In this document: piece after piece, positions 33,571 through 42,035 of the stretch
How positions within the stretch are numbered: the stretch's first letter is position 1
How the letters are laid out: the number at the start of each line of letters is the position of its first letter
Assembly (NCBI RefSeq): GCF_001297015.1
Contig: NZ_LIGE01000031.1
Coordinates: forward strand, 62,001 to 126,000
Direction: 5' to 3'
Source: Pseudomonas sp. RIT-PI-r
GTDB taxonomy: Bacteria > Pseudomonadota > Gammaproteobacteria > Pseudomonadales > Pseudomonadaceae
Length of the DNA stretch: 64,000 nt
The notes under the pieces: model-generated
Seen by the model: only the letters and a program-made list of their open reading frames with translations
What the model was told of the DNA's origin: nothing
Database searches by the model: none
Made by a program: the position numbers and the translations under genes

Positions 33571-35147
33571 GGCCTGGCTCCCTGCTGATCCTGCAAGCTG
33601 AACTTCTGCCTGAGAAACTTCGCCGGCGAGGTGGTCAGGTTCTGCAGCCACAAAGCATCGGACGCAGCCTGTTCAGTCTCGACCTTTTTGCTCTGGCCCT
33701 TGCCCGGTGCCTTGTCGAATTTCACCTCGTCGGGTTTGGTTTCCGGGGCGTTTTTCTCGGCGCTCTCGGTGTCCTTCAGCAAGGCTTGCGCCAGGGCCAG
33801 ATTGGCCGTGGCTTCTGGGAACTGCGGTTGCAGCTTCAAGGCCTGGGTATACGCGGCGATGGCTTCATCGAACTTGAAGCGCCGCACGTAAATATTGCCC
33901 AGATAGAAGTACGCCTGCGGCGTGTCCAGCCGTGCGAATGTCGCCAGCGCCAGGTCGTAATCGGCCGCGTGATACGCCGCCACACCTTTCCAGTATGGGT
34001 CGACAAACAGCGCCGCTGCTTGCGGCAGATGCTCATGTTCGAACGCCCAGCGCCCTTGCTGGTCGCGGGTGAAAAACGCATCGGTCAGGGCGTTGGCCTG
34101 TGCTGGTGCTGCTGGCCAGCTCAAGCCAACCGCCAGCGCCAGCGCCGGCATCCAGTTGACGCTCCAGCCCTTGCGCACATTGCACAGCGCCAACAGCAAC
34201 AACGGCCAGCACAGCCAGTAACCGGCGTCTTTCCAGTGCAATTCGCGCTGCTCGGCGCTGGCACTCTGGAAGTGTTGCTGCGCGTGCAGTTCAATCCAGT
34301 CGAGGTCATCGTCATTGAGCGTCAGGCTGCCCAGTGGCGCAGCGACGGCGGAGGCCAGTTGCTTGATTGCCGCCTGATCGAAGCTGCCCAGCGCCGGGCG
34401 GCCGTTGGCATCGGTGCGTGGCTGGCCGCTGGCGTCGTGAATGATGCCGCCGTCCTCATTGCCGACGGCCAGTACCAGCACTTGCAACGGACTGTCGCCC
34501 AGACGTTTATCGAGGCCGTCGAGTTGCGAGGTGTCGGCACCGTCGGTGATCAACAACAGACTGCCCGGAGTCTTCTCGGCGCTGAGCAAGCGTTTCGCCT
34601 GATCGATCACCGCGCCGACGTCTTTGCCCGGTTTGTCGATCAGCCCGCTGCCCAAGGCTTGAATGAACGTGTCGAGCAGCGCCGGATCGTCGGTGGGCGG
34701 CAACACCAGATGCGCGCTGCCGGCGTAGGCGATCAGAGCAGTGCGGGCGCCGGCGCGGCGCTGGATCAGGTCGTGCAGTTTGTGTTTCGCCGCTTCCAGG
34801 CGAGTCGGCTGCACATCGCTGGCGTCCATCGACGGCGACAGATCGAGGGCGACAATCAGCGGCGCGCGGTTCTCGAGAAAGTCTGGTCGATCCTGTTCCC
34901 AGGTCGGCCCGGCGGCCGCGACTGCGCCGACGATCAACAGTGCGCACAGCAGGTGCACCGGGCGCAGGCGCTGATGGTCTTGCGGGGTGATCAGCAAATG
35001 CGGCAACAGGTGCTCGGCGATATTGCCGCGCAGACGTCGTTGCAGGTCGCGACCGCGACGCCAGAGCAACGGCAGCGCGGCGCCGAACAGTGCAAGGAGC
35101 AGCCATAGCGGGCGCAGGAAATGGAAGTCGCTGAGGTTGATCTCCAT
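33567..35147 (-). CDS. BatB/BatC-like VWA-TPR membrane protein
   Basis: 526 residues from ATG 35147. N-terminal membrane helices (about 13-27 and 55-70) precede a von Willebrand A domain (about 88-290) with intact MIDAS: DLSPS, and LITDGAD. Two further helices lie near 310-350, and then TPRs (about 390-460, YKGVAAYHAADYDLALATF-like pattern, FPEATANLALAQALL) and a Lys/Glu-rich tail. It follows batA by one base and is coupled to batD. In Bat systems the VWA proteins work with the MoxR ATPase. Confidence 0.87.
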   Translation of the reverse strand: MEINLSDFHFLRPLWLLLALFGAALPLLWRRGRDLQRRLRGNIAEHLLPHLLITPQDHQRLRPVHLLCALLIVGAVAAAGPTWEQDRPDFLENRAPLIVALDLSPSMDASDVQPTRLEAAKHKLHDLIQRRAGARTALIAYAGSAHLVLPPTDDPALLDTFIQALGSGLIDKPGKDVGAVIDQAKRLLSAEKTPGSLLLITDGADTSQLDGLDKRLGDSPLQVLVLAVGNEDGGIIHDASGQPRTDANGRPALGSFDQAAIKQLASAVAAPLGSLTLNDDDLDWIELHAQQHFQSASAEQRELHWKDAGYWLCWPLLLLALCNVRKGWSVNWMPALALAVGLSWPAAPAQANALTDAFFTRDQQGRWAFEHEHLPQAAALFVDPYWKGVAAYHAADYDLALATFARLDTPQAYFYLGNIYVRRFKFDEAIAAYTQALKLQPQFPEATANLALAQALLKDTESAEKNAPETKPDEVKFDKAPGKGQSKKVETEQAASDALWLQNLTTSPAKFLRQKFSLQDQQGARP

Positions 35148-35148
35148 C

Positions 35149-36141
35149 TCAGGCCTCCTGTCGCTGACGGGCAAACGCCAGGCGCACACGCAGCAGCGCG
35201 CCAAGGTGATACAGCGCCAACAGGGCAACTGCCGCGCCCAGTGGCCAGTAGAACAATTCGCGTTGCGGTTGATGGCTGAGGGTTTTCACTTGATGCGGGG
35301 TCAGTCGATCGAGGGTGCTGTAGACCTGATCCAGCGCGTTGCGGTCTTCGGCACGGAAGAACTGGCCGCCGGTGGTCTTGGCAATCTGCTCCAGCGCCGA
35401 CAGGTTGACCTTGGCTTCGCCGGATGCGCTCGGGTCGCCGATACCGATGGTGTGGATGATCACGCCTTTGTTGGCGGCCATTTCAGCGGCGTGATCGGGA
35501 GTGATCGCGCTGCTGGTGTCGTTACCATCGGTGAGCAGGATGAGGACTTTTTCTTGTTCGTGGGCCTTGTCGAGCAGCTTCAGGCTCAGGCCGATCGCGT
35601 CGCCGATCGCGGTGTTCGGACCGGCCATGCCGATACCGGTGTCGGCGAGCAACAGCGACAGGCTGGCGTGATCGAGGGTCAGCGGTGCCTGCGGATAGGC
35701 GCCGCTGCCGAAGACGATCAGGCCGAGACGGTCGTCCTTACGTTTGTCGATGAAGCCTTGCACCACCTCTTTGACGGCGGCGAGACGATTGATTTTCTCG
35801 CCGTTGGCGTTGGTGAAATCTTCGGTTTCCATCGACTGCGAGAGGTCGATGGCGAGCATCAGGTCGCGCACCGGTTGTTGCCTCTCGATGGGCTTTTCGA
35901 CGAATACCGGACGGGCAGCAGCCAACAGGATCAGTGCCCAGACCAGCACATTGAGCAGCAACTGCCAGGTGTTGCGCCGACTGCCGACGTTGCTCGGTGC
36001 TTCACCGACTGCGCGACTCATGGCGCTGAAAAACGGCACGCGCACTGCGCTGCGCGCTTCGTTGTAGGCGGGCAGGTATCGGTAGGCCAGCCAGGGGAGC
36101 GGCAGCAGCAACAACAGCCATGGGTAATCAAGCTGCCACAT
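35149..36141 (-). CDS. BatA-like VWA membrane protein
   Basis: 330 residues from ATG 36141; the longer frame to 36378 overlaps the DUF4381 gene and is rejected. It begins WQLDYPWLLLLLPLPWLAYRYLPAY, has a second helix near 60-75, a VWA domain (about 88-285) with MIDAS residues DLSQS and LLTDGND, and a last helix near 303-320. The start lies within the last 14 bases of the DUF4381 gene. It is a standard component of MoxR-Bat operons. Confidence 0.9.
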   Translation of the reverse strand: MWQLDYPWLLLLLPLPWLAYRYLPAYNEARSAVRVPFFSAMSRAVGEAPSNVGSRRNTWQLLLNVLVWALILLAAARPVFVEKPIERQQPVRDLMLAIDLSQSMETEDFTNANGEKINRLAAVKEVVQGFIDKRKDDRLGLIVFGSGAYPQAPLTLDHASLSLLLADTGIGMAGPNTAIGDAIGLSLKLLDKAHEQEKVLILLTDGNDTSSAITPDHAAEMAANKGVIIHTIGIGDPSASGEAKVNLSALEQIAKTTGGQFFRAEDRNALDQVYSTLDRLTPHQVKTLSHQPQRELFYWPLGAAVALLALYHLGALLRVRLAFARQRQEA

Positions 36142-36727
36142 GGTGATGCTCCATCCAGTATTGGCAGGTCTCGAACAGTGCCTGACGCTGCGGCGCGGGG
36201 AGGGCGCGCAGGGTTTCGTCAGGGGCGTAGGCGAGTTGTGCGAGTTGGGCGCTGAAATCTGCCGGCAGCGATTTCTTGCTGTGGCGCTGCAGAAAGCCTT
36301 GCCAATCCTCCTTCCCCAGCGCCGCAGGACCCTGTAGGAGTGAGCCTGCTCGCGATGGCGTCCGGTCAGTCGATGCATGTGTTGAACGTGATGACGCTAT
36401 CGCGAGCAGGCTCGCTCCCACATTGATCGGGTTCCAGTTTGGGGATTGTGTGGGCATCGAGAGCGCCACGCGCTTGAGCAGTTCCGGCAGTTCGCGCAAG
36501 GCATTCAAGTCATCACTGCGGCTGCGCAACTGCGCCAGACGCGCCAGGCCTTCGCGCCGATAAGCGTCCCTGCGCCATTGCCAATAACGCCGAATGCCGA
36601 TCAACAACGCGGCCAATATCAGCAGCGCAAGCAACACCCACCAACCCCACGTCTGCGGTGCATAACTGACCGGAGCCGGCAGGCCCAGCTCTTTAAGCTG
36701 TTCGATGCTGGGAATATTCGGATTCAC
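36128..36727 (-). CDS. DUF4381 protein carrying an in-frame REP insertion
   Basis: 199 residues from GTG 36727, overlapping the DUF58 stop (GTGA). One membrane helix (about 28-46: WWVLLALLILAALLIGI) is followed by RRYWQWRRDAYRREGLARLA and LPELLKRVALSM, then by about 30 residues (roughly 103-132) encoded by a REP doublet, then the normal end ALGKEDWQGFLQR and LAQLAYAPDETLRAL. DUF4381 proteins are usually about 160-170 residues, which this gene would give without the insert. The insert is 90 bases, a multiple of three, with no stop in this frame. Protein function within Bat operons is unknown. Confidence 0.88.
   Translation of the reverse strand: MNPNIPSIEQLKELGLPAPVSYAPQTWGWWVLLALLILAALLIGIRRYWQWRRDAYRREGLARLAQLRSRSDDLNALRELPELLKRVALSMPTQSPNWNPINVGASLLAIASSRSTHASTDRTPSRAGSLLQGPAALGKEDWQGFLQRHSKKSLPADFSAQLAQLAYAPDETLRALPAPQRQALFETCQYWMEHHHVAA
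36333..36422. repeat. REP doublet inside the DUF4381 coding sequence
   Basis: TGTAGGAGTGAGCCTGCTCGCGATGGC and an inverted GCTATCGCGAGCAGGCTCGCTCCCACA, exactly 90 bases. On the coding strand it is read as a low-complexity peptide containing GASLLAIASS and SRAGSLLQ. Confidence 0.92.
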
Positions 36728-37659
36728 CGCCGCGCTCCAGCACTCTTGCCCAGCTCGGCGCGCAGTTGGGCATGGGCTTCTTCTGCGGTGCTGATCATCA
36801 TCAGCGGTACCTGACTGCGGCGCAGCAGGGTGGCGACGTCCTGGAGCCGCCCGCTGAGAAAATCCCCCAGCGGCTGATGCACATTGCGTTTCTCGATGGC
36901 CAATTCAACCTGCAACTCGCCTTGGGTGACCAGCAGGCGACCATTGTTCGGCAGCTTCATCGCCAGCGGGTCGTAGACCTGCAGCGCAATCACATCGTTG
37001 TGCGCCGACAGTTGCCGCATCAGTTGCAAGGTACGCTCGCCAGCCCCGGCGAAGTCGCTGACGATGCAGATCAAGTGGTCGTGCCCGGCCAGCGCGAGAC
37101 AGCGCTGCAAGACTTTGTCCAGTTGATCCTCATCCTCGGCGTCACGGTTGCCGGCGTTCAAGGCGCGGTTCTGTTCGGCAATGCGGCTGAGCAGCGCTTC
37201 GACGCGCTTGCGACTGCGCAGTGGGGCAATGCTGTCGATGCGTTGGTCGTTGAACACCAGCCCGCCGACCCGGTCGCCGGCATGGAACACCATCCACGCC
37301 GCGAGTGCGGCGAGTTCGGCAGCCACGGCGGATTTGAAGCTGCGTTGCGAGCCAAAGAACATCGACATGCGTTGATCGACCACGAGCAGCGCCGGCCGAT
37401 CGCGCTCTTCGGTGAAGGTGCGCACCACCGGTTTGCCGGTGCGCAGCGAGGCGCGCCAGTCGAGGTGGCGCAAATCATCGCCTGGCTGATAGCGGCGCAG
37501 TTCGTCGAAGTTCAAGCCACGGCCGCGCAAGCGCGAGGCGTGATTGCCGGCAAGGATGCTGCCTTGCGGCTGGCGGGCGAGAAAACTCAGGTCACGGGCC
37601 TTGAACTCCAGCGCCATCAGTTGCGCGAGAGAGACGTAGACCAGGCCTTCATCGTTCAT
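36724..37659 (-). CDS. DUF58 protein (VWA-like)
   Basis: 311 residues. GRGLNFDELRRYQPGDDLRHLDW is the DUF58 core signature, followed by VRTFTEERDRPALLVVDQRMSM in the VWA-like domain. ATGA overlap with moxR upstream and GTGA with DUF4381 downstream. DUF58 proteins are constant partners of MoxR ATPases. Confidence 0.92.
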   Translation of the reverse strand: MNDEGLVYVSLAQLMALEFKARDLSFLARQPQGSILAGNHASRLRGRGLNFDELRRYQPGDDLRHLDWRASLRTGKPVVRTFTEERDRPALLVVDQRMSMFFGSQRSFKSAVAAELAALAAWMVFHAGDRVGGLVFNDQRIDSIAPLRSRKRVEALLSRIAEQNRALNAGNRDAEDEDQLDKVLQRCLALAGHDHLICIVSDFAGAGERTLQLMRQLSAHNDVIALQVYDPLAMKLPNNGRLLVTQGELQVELAIEKRNVHQPLGDFLSGRLQDVATLLRRSQVPLMMISTAEEAHAQLRAELGKSAGARR

Positions 37660-38636
37660 GCCGGAATCGCCACTTTATCGAGAATCCGGTCCAGCACCTG
37701 ATCGGCGCTGACACCGTCCGCCACCGCGTCATAGCTCAGTTGCAGACGATGGCGCAGCACCGGATGCACCACGGCGCGCACGTTGTCCGGCGAAACGAAA
37801 TCCTGGCCCTGCAACCACGCATCGGCACGCGCACAACGATCCAGACCGATGCCGCCACGCGGGCTGGCGCCGATGCTGATCCAGCGCGCGAGGTCTTCGT
37901 CATAGTCGGCAGGGTGGCGGGTAGCGTTGATCAGGTCGATCAGGTAGCTGTCGATGGCCGGCGACACGTGCACGGCGCTGACCTCTTTGCGCGCCGCGAA
38001 GATCACATCCTGCGCGAGGCTGAAACCCTTGATGGGTGTGGTGCTCGCACCTTGAGCGAATTCTTCGTTGCGCAACAGGCGCAGCACCTGGCTCTCGTTT
38101 TCCGCGCTCGGGTAATCGAGCAGGACTTTCATCAGAAAGCGATCCATCTGCGCTTCCGGCAGCGGGTAAGTGCCTTCCTGCTCGATCGGGTTTTGCGTCG
38201 CCACCACGATGAATAATTCGGGCAATGCATGACTGTTGCCGGCCACGGTGATCTGCCGCTCCTCCATGGCTTCGAGCAACGCCGCCTGCACTTTGGCGGG
38301 GGCGCGGTTGATCTCGTCCGCAAGAATCAAGTTGCCGAACAGCGGGCCGGGCTGGAAGCGGATTTCATTCTTGCCTTCGACCTGATGCAGCACCTCGGCG
38401 CCAGTGATGTCCGACGGCAGCAGATCCGGGGTGAACTGGATGCGGCTCATCTTCGCGTCGAGGTGTTTGGCCAGTGCTTTGACCGTGCGGGTCTTGGCCA
38501 GCCCCGGCAGACTTTCCAGCAGCAAGTGACCGTTGGCCAACAGGCCGAGGAGGATTTGGCGAATCACCTGATCCTGGCCGAGTACGGCTTCGGCGATGCT
38601 GGCTTGCAGGGCATTGAGGTCGGTAAGTGCGGTCAT
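37656..38636 (-). CDS. moxR: MoxR-family AAA+ ATPase
   Basis: 326 residues from ATG 38636; an upstream frame to 38924 is not supported. Walker A is LESLPGLAKT, Walker B LILADEINRAPAKVQAALLEAM, sensor 1 VVATQNPIEQEGTYPLPEAQMDRF, and a later SPRGGIGLDRCARADA includes sensor 2. The family acts as a cytoplasmic chaperone ATPase with VWA partners, all encoded downstream. It starts 23 bases after the outer-membrane protein gene. Confidence 0.93.
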   Translation of the reverse strand: MTALTDLNALQASIAEAVLGQDQVIRQILLGLLANGHLLLESLPGLAKTRTVKALAKHLDAKMSRIQFTPDLLPSDITGAEVLHQVEGKNEIRFQPGPLFGNLILADEINRAPAKVQAALLEAMEERQITVAGNSHALPELFIVVATQNPIEQEGTYPLPEAQMDRFLMKVLLDYPSAENESQVLRLLRNEEFAQGASTTPIKGFSLAQDVIFAARKEVSAVHVSPAIDSYLIDLINATRHPADYDEDLARWISIGASPRGGIGLDRCARADAWLQGQDFVSPDNVRAVVHPVLRHRLQLSYDAVADGVSADQVLDRILDKVAIPA

Positions 38637-38659
38637 GGCAGCAGTCCTTTGTGTCCGGT

Positions 38660-39610
38660 CTAGAAAAACGCCAGGGTCAGGTTGACGCTGAAGCCGTTGC
38701 CCTCGGGGCGATTCTTGGTGTCGAATTCCGGCACCCAGCGGGCGCTGATGTTGGCTTGGGCATCGGCGAATTTGCCGGTCCAGCCGAGCACCGGACCGGC
38801 GCCCACAGAACGTCCGCGATAGCCGTTGAACGTGTTGGCGGTCTGGCCTTTGTCGTCGGTCAGTTGCTGGATATAACCGGCGGCAACGCCGGCATTCCAG
38901 CCTTCGCCAAACCCGAGGGTCCACAGGGCATCGAGGCGGAAGATGTTGCCGTTGCGGTAATCGGTGGCGTCGTTTTCGGTGTAGCGCTCGAAAGCGCTCA
39001 TGAGGCTGAATTCGCCGCCCTTGCCATCCAGATGGGTGAACGCCACGGTCGGCATGAAGGTGTAGTTGTTCTGCCCCGGGTTGGCCAGGCGATCCTTGTT
39101 GTAGGCACCGGTGGGCACGTAGATCGGCAGCGAAAACGAGATGTGGTTCAGCTCATCGAAGTGGTAACCGGCGGCAATCGGCGTGATCAAGGCGTCGGCG
39201 AATTGCGTGCCGGAATCGCTGTCGCCCAGCGTGCGGCCGCGCGGGCCGGAGATACTCGCTTTGATGTCGGTGTACTGCACCGGCACGCCGATCGCCGAGG
39301 CGTAGTTCCAGCGACCCTTGCCGGTGTCCCAGACGTGGGTGAAGTTGCCCATGGTGTAGGAGACTTTCATGTCGATCCCGCCACTGACGGCACCGGAAAT
39401 CGGCGCGCCGGAACTGCCCTTGAGCGAGCCGTCGTACCAGATGCTGGTCAGCGACATGACCCAGCCCGGTTCGGGCGGGACTATCCCGGCGTTGGAAAAC
39501 ACCTGCTGGCCGGTGATCGGTCGGCCAACGCCACCCTCTGCTGCGTAAAGCAGAGGACTGCCGATCATGCACAGCGCCAGCAATGGGCGCACTACGTTGG
39601 GCTTGATCAT
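38660..39610 (-). CDS. outer-membrane protein, phenol-degradation MetA/SphA-like
   Basis: 316 residues from ATG 39610 with GGAG upstream. A signal peptide ends near LLYAAEGG. The barrel shows the pattern of the MetA-pathway/SphA family (GWVMSLTSIWYDGS, NYASAIGVPVQYTDI, FSLPIYVPTGAYNKD, FMPTVAFTHLD) and ends with NLTLAFF. The family is thought to move hydrophobic or aromatic compounds across the outer membrane. Tight spacing to the small gene upstream (12 bases) and to moxR downstream (23 bases) places it in the operon. Confidence 0.8.
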   Translation of the reverse strand: MIKPNVVRPLLALCMIGSPLLYAAEGGVGRPITGQQVFSNAGIVPPEPGWVMSLTSIWYDGSLKGSSGAPISGAVSGGIDMKVSYTMGNFTHVWDTGKGRWNYASAIGVPVQYTDIKASISGPRGRTLGDSDSGTQFADALITPIAAGYHFDELNHISFSLPIYVPTGAYNKDRLANPGQNNYTFMPTVAFTHLDGKGGEFSLMSAFERYTENDATDYRNGNIFRLDALWTLGFGEGWNAGVAAGYIQQLTDDKGQTANTFNGYRGRSVGAGPVLGWTGKFADAQANISARWVPEFDTKNRPEGNGFSVNLTLAFF

Positions 39611-39622
39611 CAAAAACTCCGC

Positions 39623-39823
39623 TTATTGTTTTGAATTGATCGGGTTGAGCAACGGCATTTTCCATTCACCACTGGCGACTTCCGGTGTCGGCATATCAAG
39701 GCGAACAATCTCCTGTGCCGACCCGTTTGGCGTCGTGGGGCATTTGGGTTGCTGGGCGCCGACACCACAGCTGACAAACATGATCATCAGGCCGTATCCA
39801 GTGGCTTTGAAAATAGCGTGCAT
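39623..39823 (-). CDS. small secreted protein
   Basis: 66 residues with a signal peptide ending at GVGA (residue 23) and a short mature part with one cysteine (QPKCPTTPNG) and several prolines. It sits between two outer-membrane protein genes with gaps of 12 and 10 bases. I do not recognise a family. The C20 near SCGVGA could make it a lipoprotein, but the lipobox is poor. Confidence 0.6.
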   Translation of the reverse strand: MHAIFKATGYGLMIMFVSCGVGAQQPKCPTTPNGSAQEIVRLDMPTPEVASGEWKMPLLNPINSKQ

Positions 39824-39833
39824 GGCGTTTTCC

Positions 39834-40625
39834 TTATTTGCCGAATGTCACGTTGATGCCGGTGTACACAACGAACTGCGGCAGTCCTTCGCCCTTGCGA
39901 TCAACCGTCCACTGCGGCTCGACGAAGGCGTTGAGGATGTTGCTGCCGGACTTCCAGGCTTTGCCGACACCGAGGCCGAGCGGGATGTAGTGCGTGTCGT
40001 TTTTCAGGTCGAAAGTCCAGGTGCCGGTAGAGCGCAGATACCAGCCTTTTTCCAGGTTATGGATGATGAACGGCTGCATGGTGGCGCTCTCGACGTGCGG
40101 GCGGTCGTTGTCGCCAGCGAAGGAGCTTTGATACTGCACGAGAGCGCCGAGCAACCCGCGCGGCGAAGCGTCGATGGCCACCGCTGCCAGACCGCCTTGC
40201 CATTTGCCGGTACCGAGCTCGTCCTGTTCAGCCGTCGGTGCGGTGATCAACGGGCCAATGCCCAACTGCACGCCTTCGGTTTTCAGAATGAAGATATCGA
40301 ACAGGTTCAGATCGCCGATGCCGGTGCTGTATCCGTTATGCGGGTCTGGGCGGGTGCTGATCGGCAGCGTCGCGCGAACCAGTTGCGGCACGCCGATGAA
40401 ATCGTTCGGCGCGATCGGCAGGGTGCCGCGCAGCAACACGTCATTGCTGTGCACGTTGCTGTCGTAGAGTCTGGGAGTGTAGTAATCCTGCAGATTCGCG
40501 CCCGGTGCGACGTTCAACGGGTTGTTGCTCTTGTTCGAGTCCTCGGCGTTATCCGCCTGTGCCGCACACGCAGCCGCCAGCGAACTCGCCAGAAAAAGAG
40601 TCTTCCCCACTCGATTGAACATCAT
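39834..40625 (-). CDS. outer-membrane barrel protein
   Basis: 263 residues. A signal peptide ends near AAQA (residue 24). The mature chain has beta-barrel strands (LRGTLPIAPNDFIGVPQLVRA, FDIFILKTEGVQLGIGPLI, WYLRSTGTWTFDL, FVEPQWTVDRKG) and ends VYTGINVTFGK. Similar in size to MetA/SphA-like or YaiO-like barrels, but the family is unsure. First gene of the eleven-gene minus-strand run. Confidence 0.7.
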   Translation of the reverse strand: MMFNRVGKTLFLASSLAAACAAQADNAEDSNKSNNPLNVAPGANLQDYYTPRLYDSNVHSNDVLLRGTLPIAPNDFIGVPQLVRATLPISTRPDPHNGYSTGIGDLNLFDIFILKTEGVQLGIGPLITAPTAEQDELGTGKWQGGLAAVAIDASPRGLLGALVQYQSSFAGDNDRPHVESATMQPFIIHNLEKGWYLRSTGTWTFDLKNDTHYIPLGLGVGKAWKSGSNILNAFVEPQWTVDRKGEGLPQFVVYTGINVTFGK

Positions 40626-40954
40626 CCCCGATTCCCTGGTGGCTTATAGACAGCTCGGCACTCTCGTCGGCACTTCTCGACCGTTACGGCGTAATCCCTT
40701 TCTTATCAAGCCTGTAGGACACGTCTGAATGACGCTAGCAGCTAATCGGGAGTTAGCCAGTCGAATGGATTAATTCTTTGGTTTTGTGTACGGGTTAACA
40801 ATCGAGTTGTGTACTGGATGGCCTGCGACCGTTAGTCGGTAATGCTCGGCACCTGTCAGAGTTGACAGTTGTTCAGCGAGGATGAATGTCGCTTGATGTT
40901 GAGGGAACCACTGCTGACTGGTGGTGAAGAGAAGGCTTCAATAAGGGGATGGAT
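40626..40954. other. divergent intergenic region
   Basis: About 330 bases between the outer-membrane barrel gene and the cold-shock-like gene. It must carry the promoter of the long minus-strand operon. It is AT-richer than its surroundings. The only clear motif is the palindrome listed separately. Confidence 0.5.
40853..40868. promoter_or_regulatory. perfect palindrome CTGTCA-N4-TGACAG (LexA-like or other operator)
   Basis: CTGTCAGAGTTGACAG has six-base perfect arms and fits the CTGT-N8-ACAG core of the SOS box, though its centre is not AT-rich. It lies 87 bases before the cold-shock-like start. GntR-type regulators also bind such arms. Confidence 0.35.
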
Positions 40955-41173
40955 GTGGCGACGGGAACGGTGATCTTCTACAATGTTGCTCAATATTCCG
41001 GATTTATCAAGCAGGATGAAACAGGAGAGCTTGTGTACTTTAGTGCCAAGGATATTGGTTTGGACATCTACTTACTGGTCAATCAGAATTCAAGAGTTGA
41101 ATTTGAAAAAGTCGAGTGCCCCATGGATAAAGGTAAAAAAACCTGGCGTTGCGATAGTCTCAAGTTGATCTAA
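40955..41173 (+). CDS. divergent cold-shock-domain-like small protein
   Basis: 72 residues from GTG 40955, six bases after AAGGGG; ATG 40949 directly abuts that site and adds two residues. The start ATGTVIFYNVAQYSGFIKQD, then ELVYFSAKDI, aligns by eye with the GTVKWFN...GYGFI...VFVH pattern of CspA proteins, but the RNP1 aromatic residues are only partly kept. Codon use and GC are well below the neighbours, which suggests transfer or relaxed selection. Nucleic-acid binding is inference. Confidence 0.6.
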   Translation: MATGTVIFYNVAQYSGFIKQDETGELVYFSAKDIGLDIYLLVNQNSRVEFEKVECPMDKGKKTWRCDSLKLI

Positions 41174-41228
41174 GGCTTACTGCTTTGTCTGTGATGCCAG
41201 AGACTGCGATCGTTTGCTTATGTTTTGA

Positions 41229-41262
41229 AGATCAAAAGATCGCAGCCTGCGGCAGCTCCTAC
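41229..41262. repeat. half copy of the AAGATCGCAGCC..CAGCTCCTAC repeat
   Basis: AAAAGATCGCAGCCTGCGGCAGCTCCTAC, matching one arm of the element at 19035-19125, with no second arm. Located in the gap between convergent genes. Confidence 0.75.
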
Positions 41263-41273
41263 CTGTGTACTGT

Positions 41274-41699
41274 TCAGCTATTTTTCTTGGCTTGTTCGCG
41301 AACGCGTTCTTCCTGCGCACGTGCTTCGGGGGTGAACTCGGCGCCGAAGTCTTCGGCAGAAAATATCTGACGGATTTCAATTTCCGAATCGCCGGGCATC
41401 GGGTTCGGGCAGCGCTTGACCCATTCGATGGCTTCTTCTTTTGATTTCACTTCCCGGATCCAGTAACCCGCCACCAGTTCTTTGGTCTCGATGAACGGCC
41501 CGTCGATGACCGTGCGTTTGTCACCGGAGAAGCGTACGCGGGCGCCTTTGCTGCTCGGATGCAGGCCATCGGCGTCGATGAGAATGCCGGCTTTGACCAG
41601 TTCTTCGTTGAAGTTGCCCATGGCGGTGATCAGCTCTTCGCTGGGCATGATGCCGGCTTCCGAGTCGACGCTGGCTTTGACAAGGATCATGAATCGCAT
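41274..41699 (-). CDS. YciI-family (DGPF domain) protein
   Basis: 141 residues. MRFMILVKASVDSEAG, KRTVIDGPFIETKELVAGYW and EAIEWVKRCPNP are the family signature. The ferredoxin-like fold resembles small dehydratase or isomerase domains; proteins of this type often sit next to sigma factors, but none is present here. The tail (about 120-141) is charged and extended. Function not known. Confidence 0.85.
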   Translation of the reverse strand: MRFMILVKASVDSEAGIMPSEELITAMGNFNEELVKAGILIDADGLHPSSKGARVRFSGDKRTVIDGPFIETKELVAGYWIREVKSKEEAIEWVKRCPNPMPGDSEIEIRQIFSAEDFGAEFTPEARAQEERVREQAKKNS

Positions 41700-41801
41700 G
41701 GCGGTGGCTCCGTGGATTGTGGGGATTCATTGCTTAGTCGAACGGGCCAGCGGTGAATCGACAGAGTCTCTGAACAAAAGACCAGTAACACTGCAGAATC
41801 C

Positions 41802-41895
41802 AATGTGGGAGCGAGCCTGCTCGCGAAGGCGCTGGATCAGTCAGCATAAATGTTGAATGTGACGACCTCTTCGCGAGCAGGCTCGCTCCCACATT
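41802..41895. repeat. REP doublet (GAGCCTGCTCGCGA family)
   Basis: AATGTGGGAGCGAGCCTGCTCGCGAAGG and an inverted TTCGCGAGCAGGCTCGCTCCCACATT, between the divergent YciI and tpx genes. Confidence 0.9.
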
Positions 41896-42035
41896 GGAAT
41901 AGCGGTGGTTTTGTATACAATTTTTCGCGCAGGCACCCAACAATTTCCAAACAGGGCATAGGTCGTCGGACAATTTCGTGGTTAACTTCGGCCTCTTGCA
42001 TGCTTTCCAATCAAAACATCAGAAGGACTCAAGTC

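Noticed and set aside
35149..36378. 409-residue version of BatA
   Set aside because: The extension overlaps the DUF4381 gene and REP; the membrane helix right after ATG 36141 marks the true start.
41850..42035. N-terminal extension of Tpx through the REP
   Set aside because: Family length and the GAAGGA-preceded ATG at 42036 fit the shorter protein; the extension is REP DNA.
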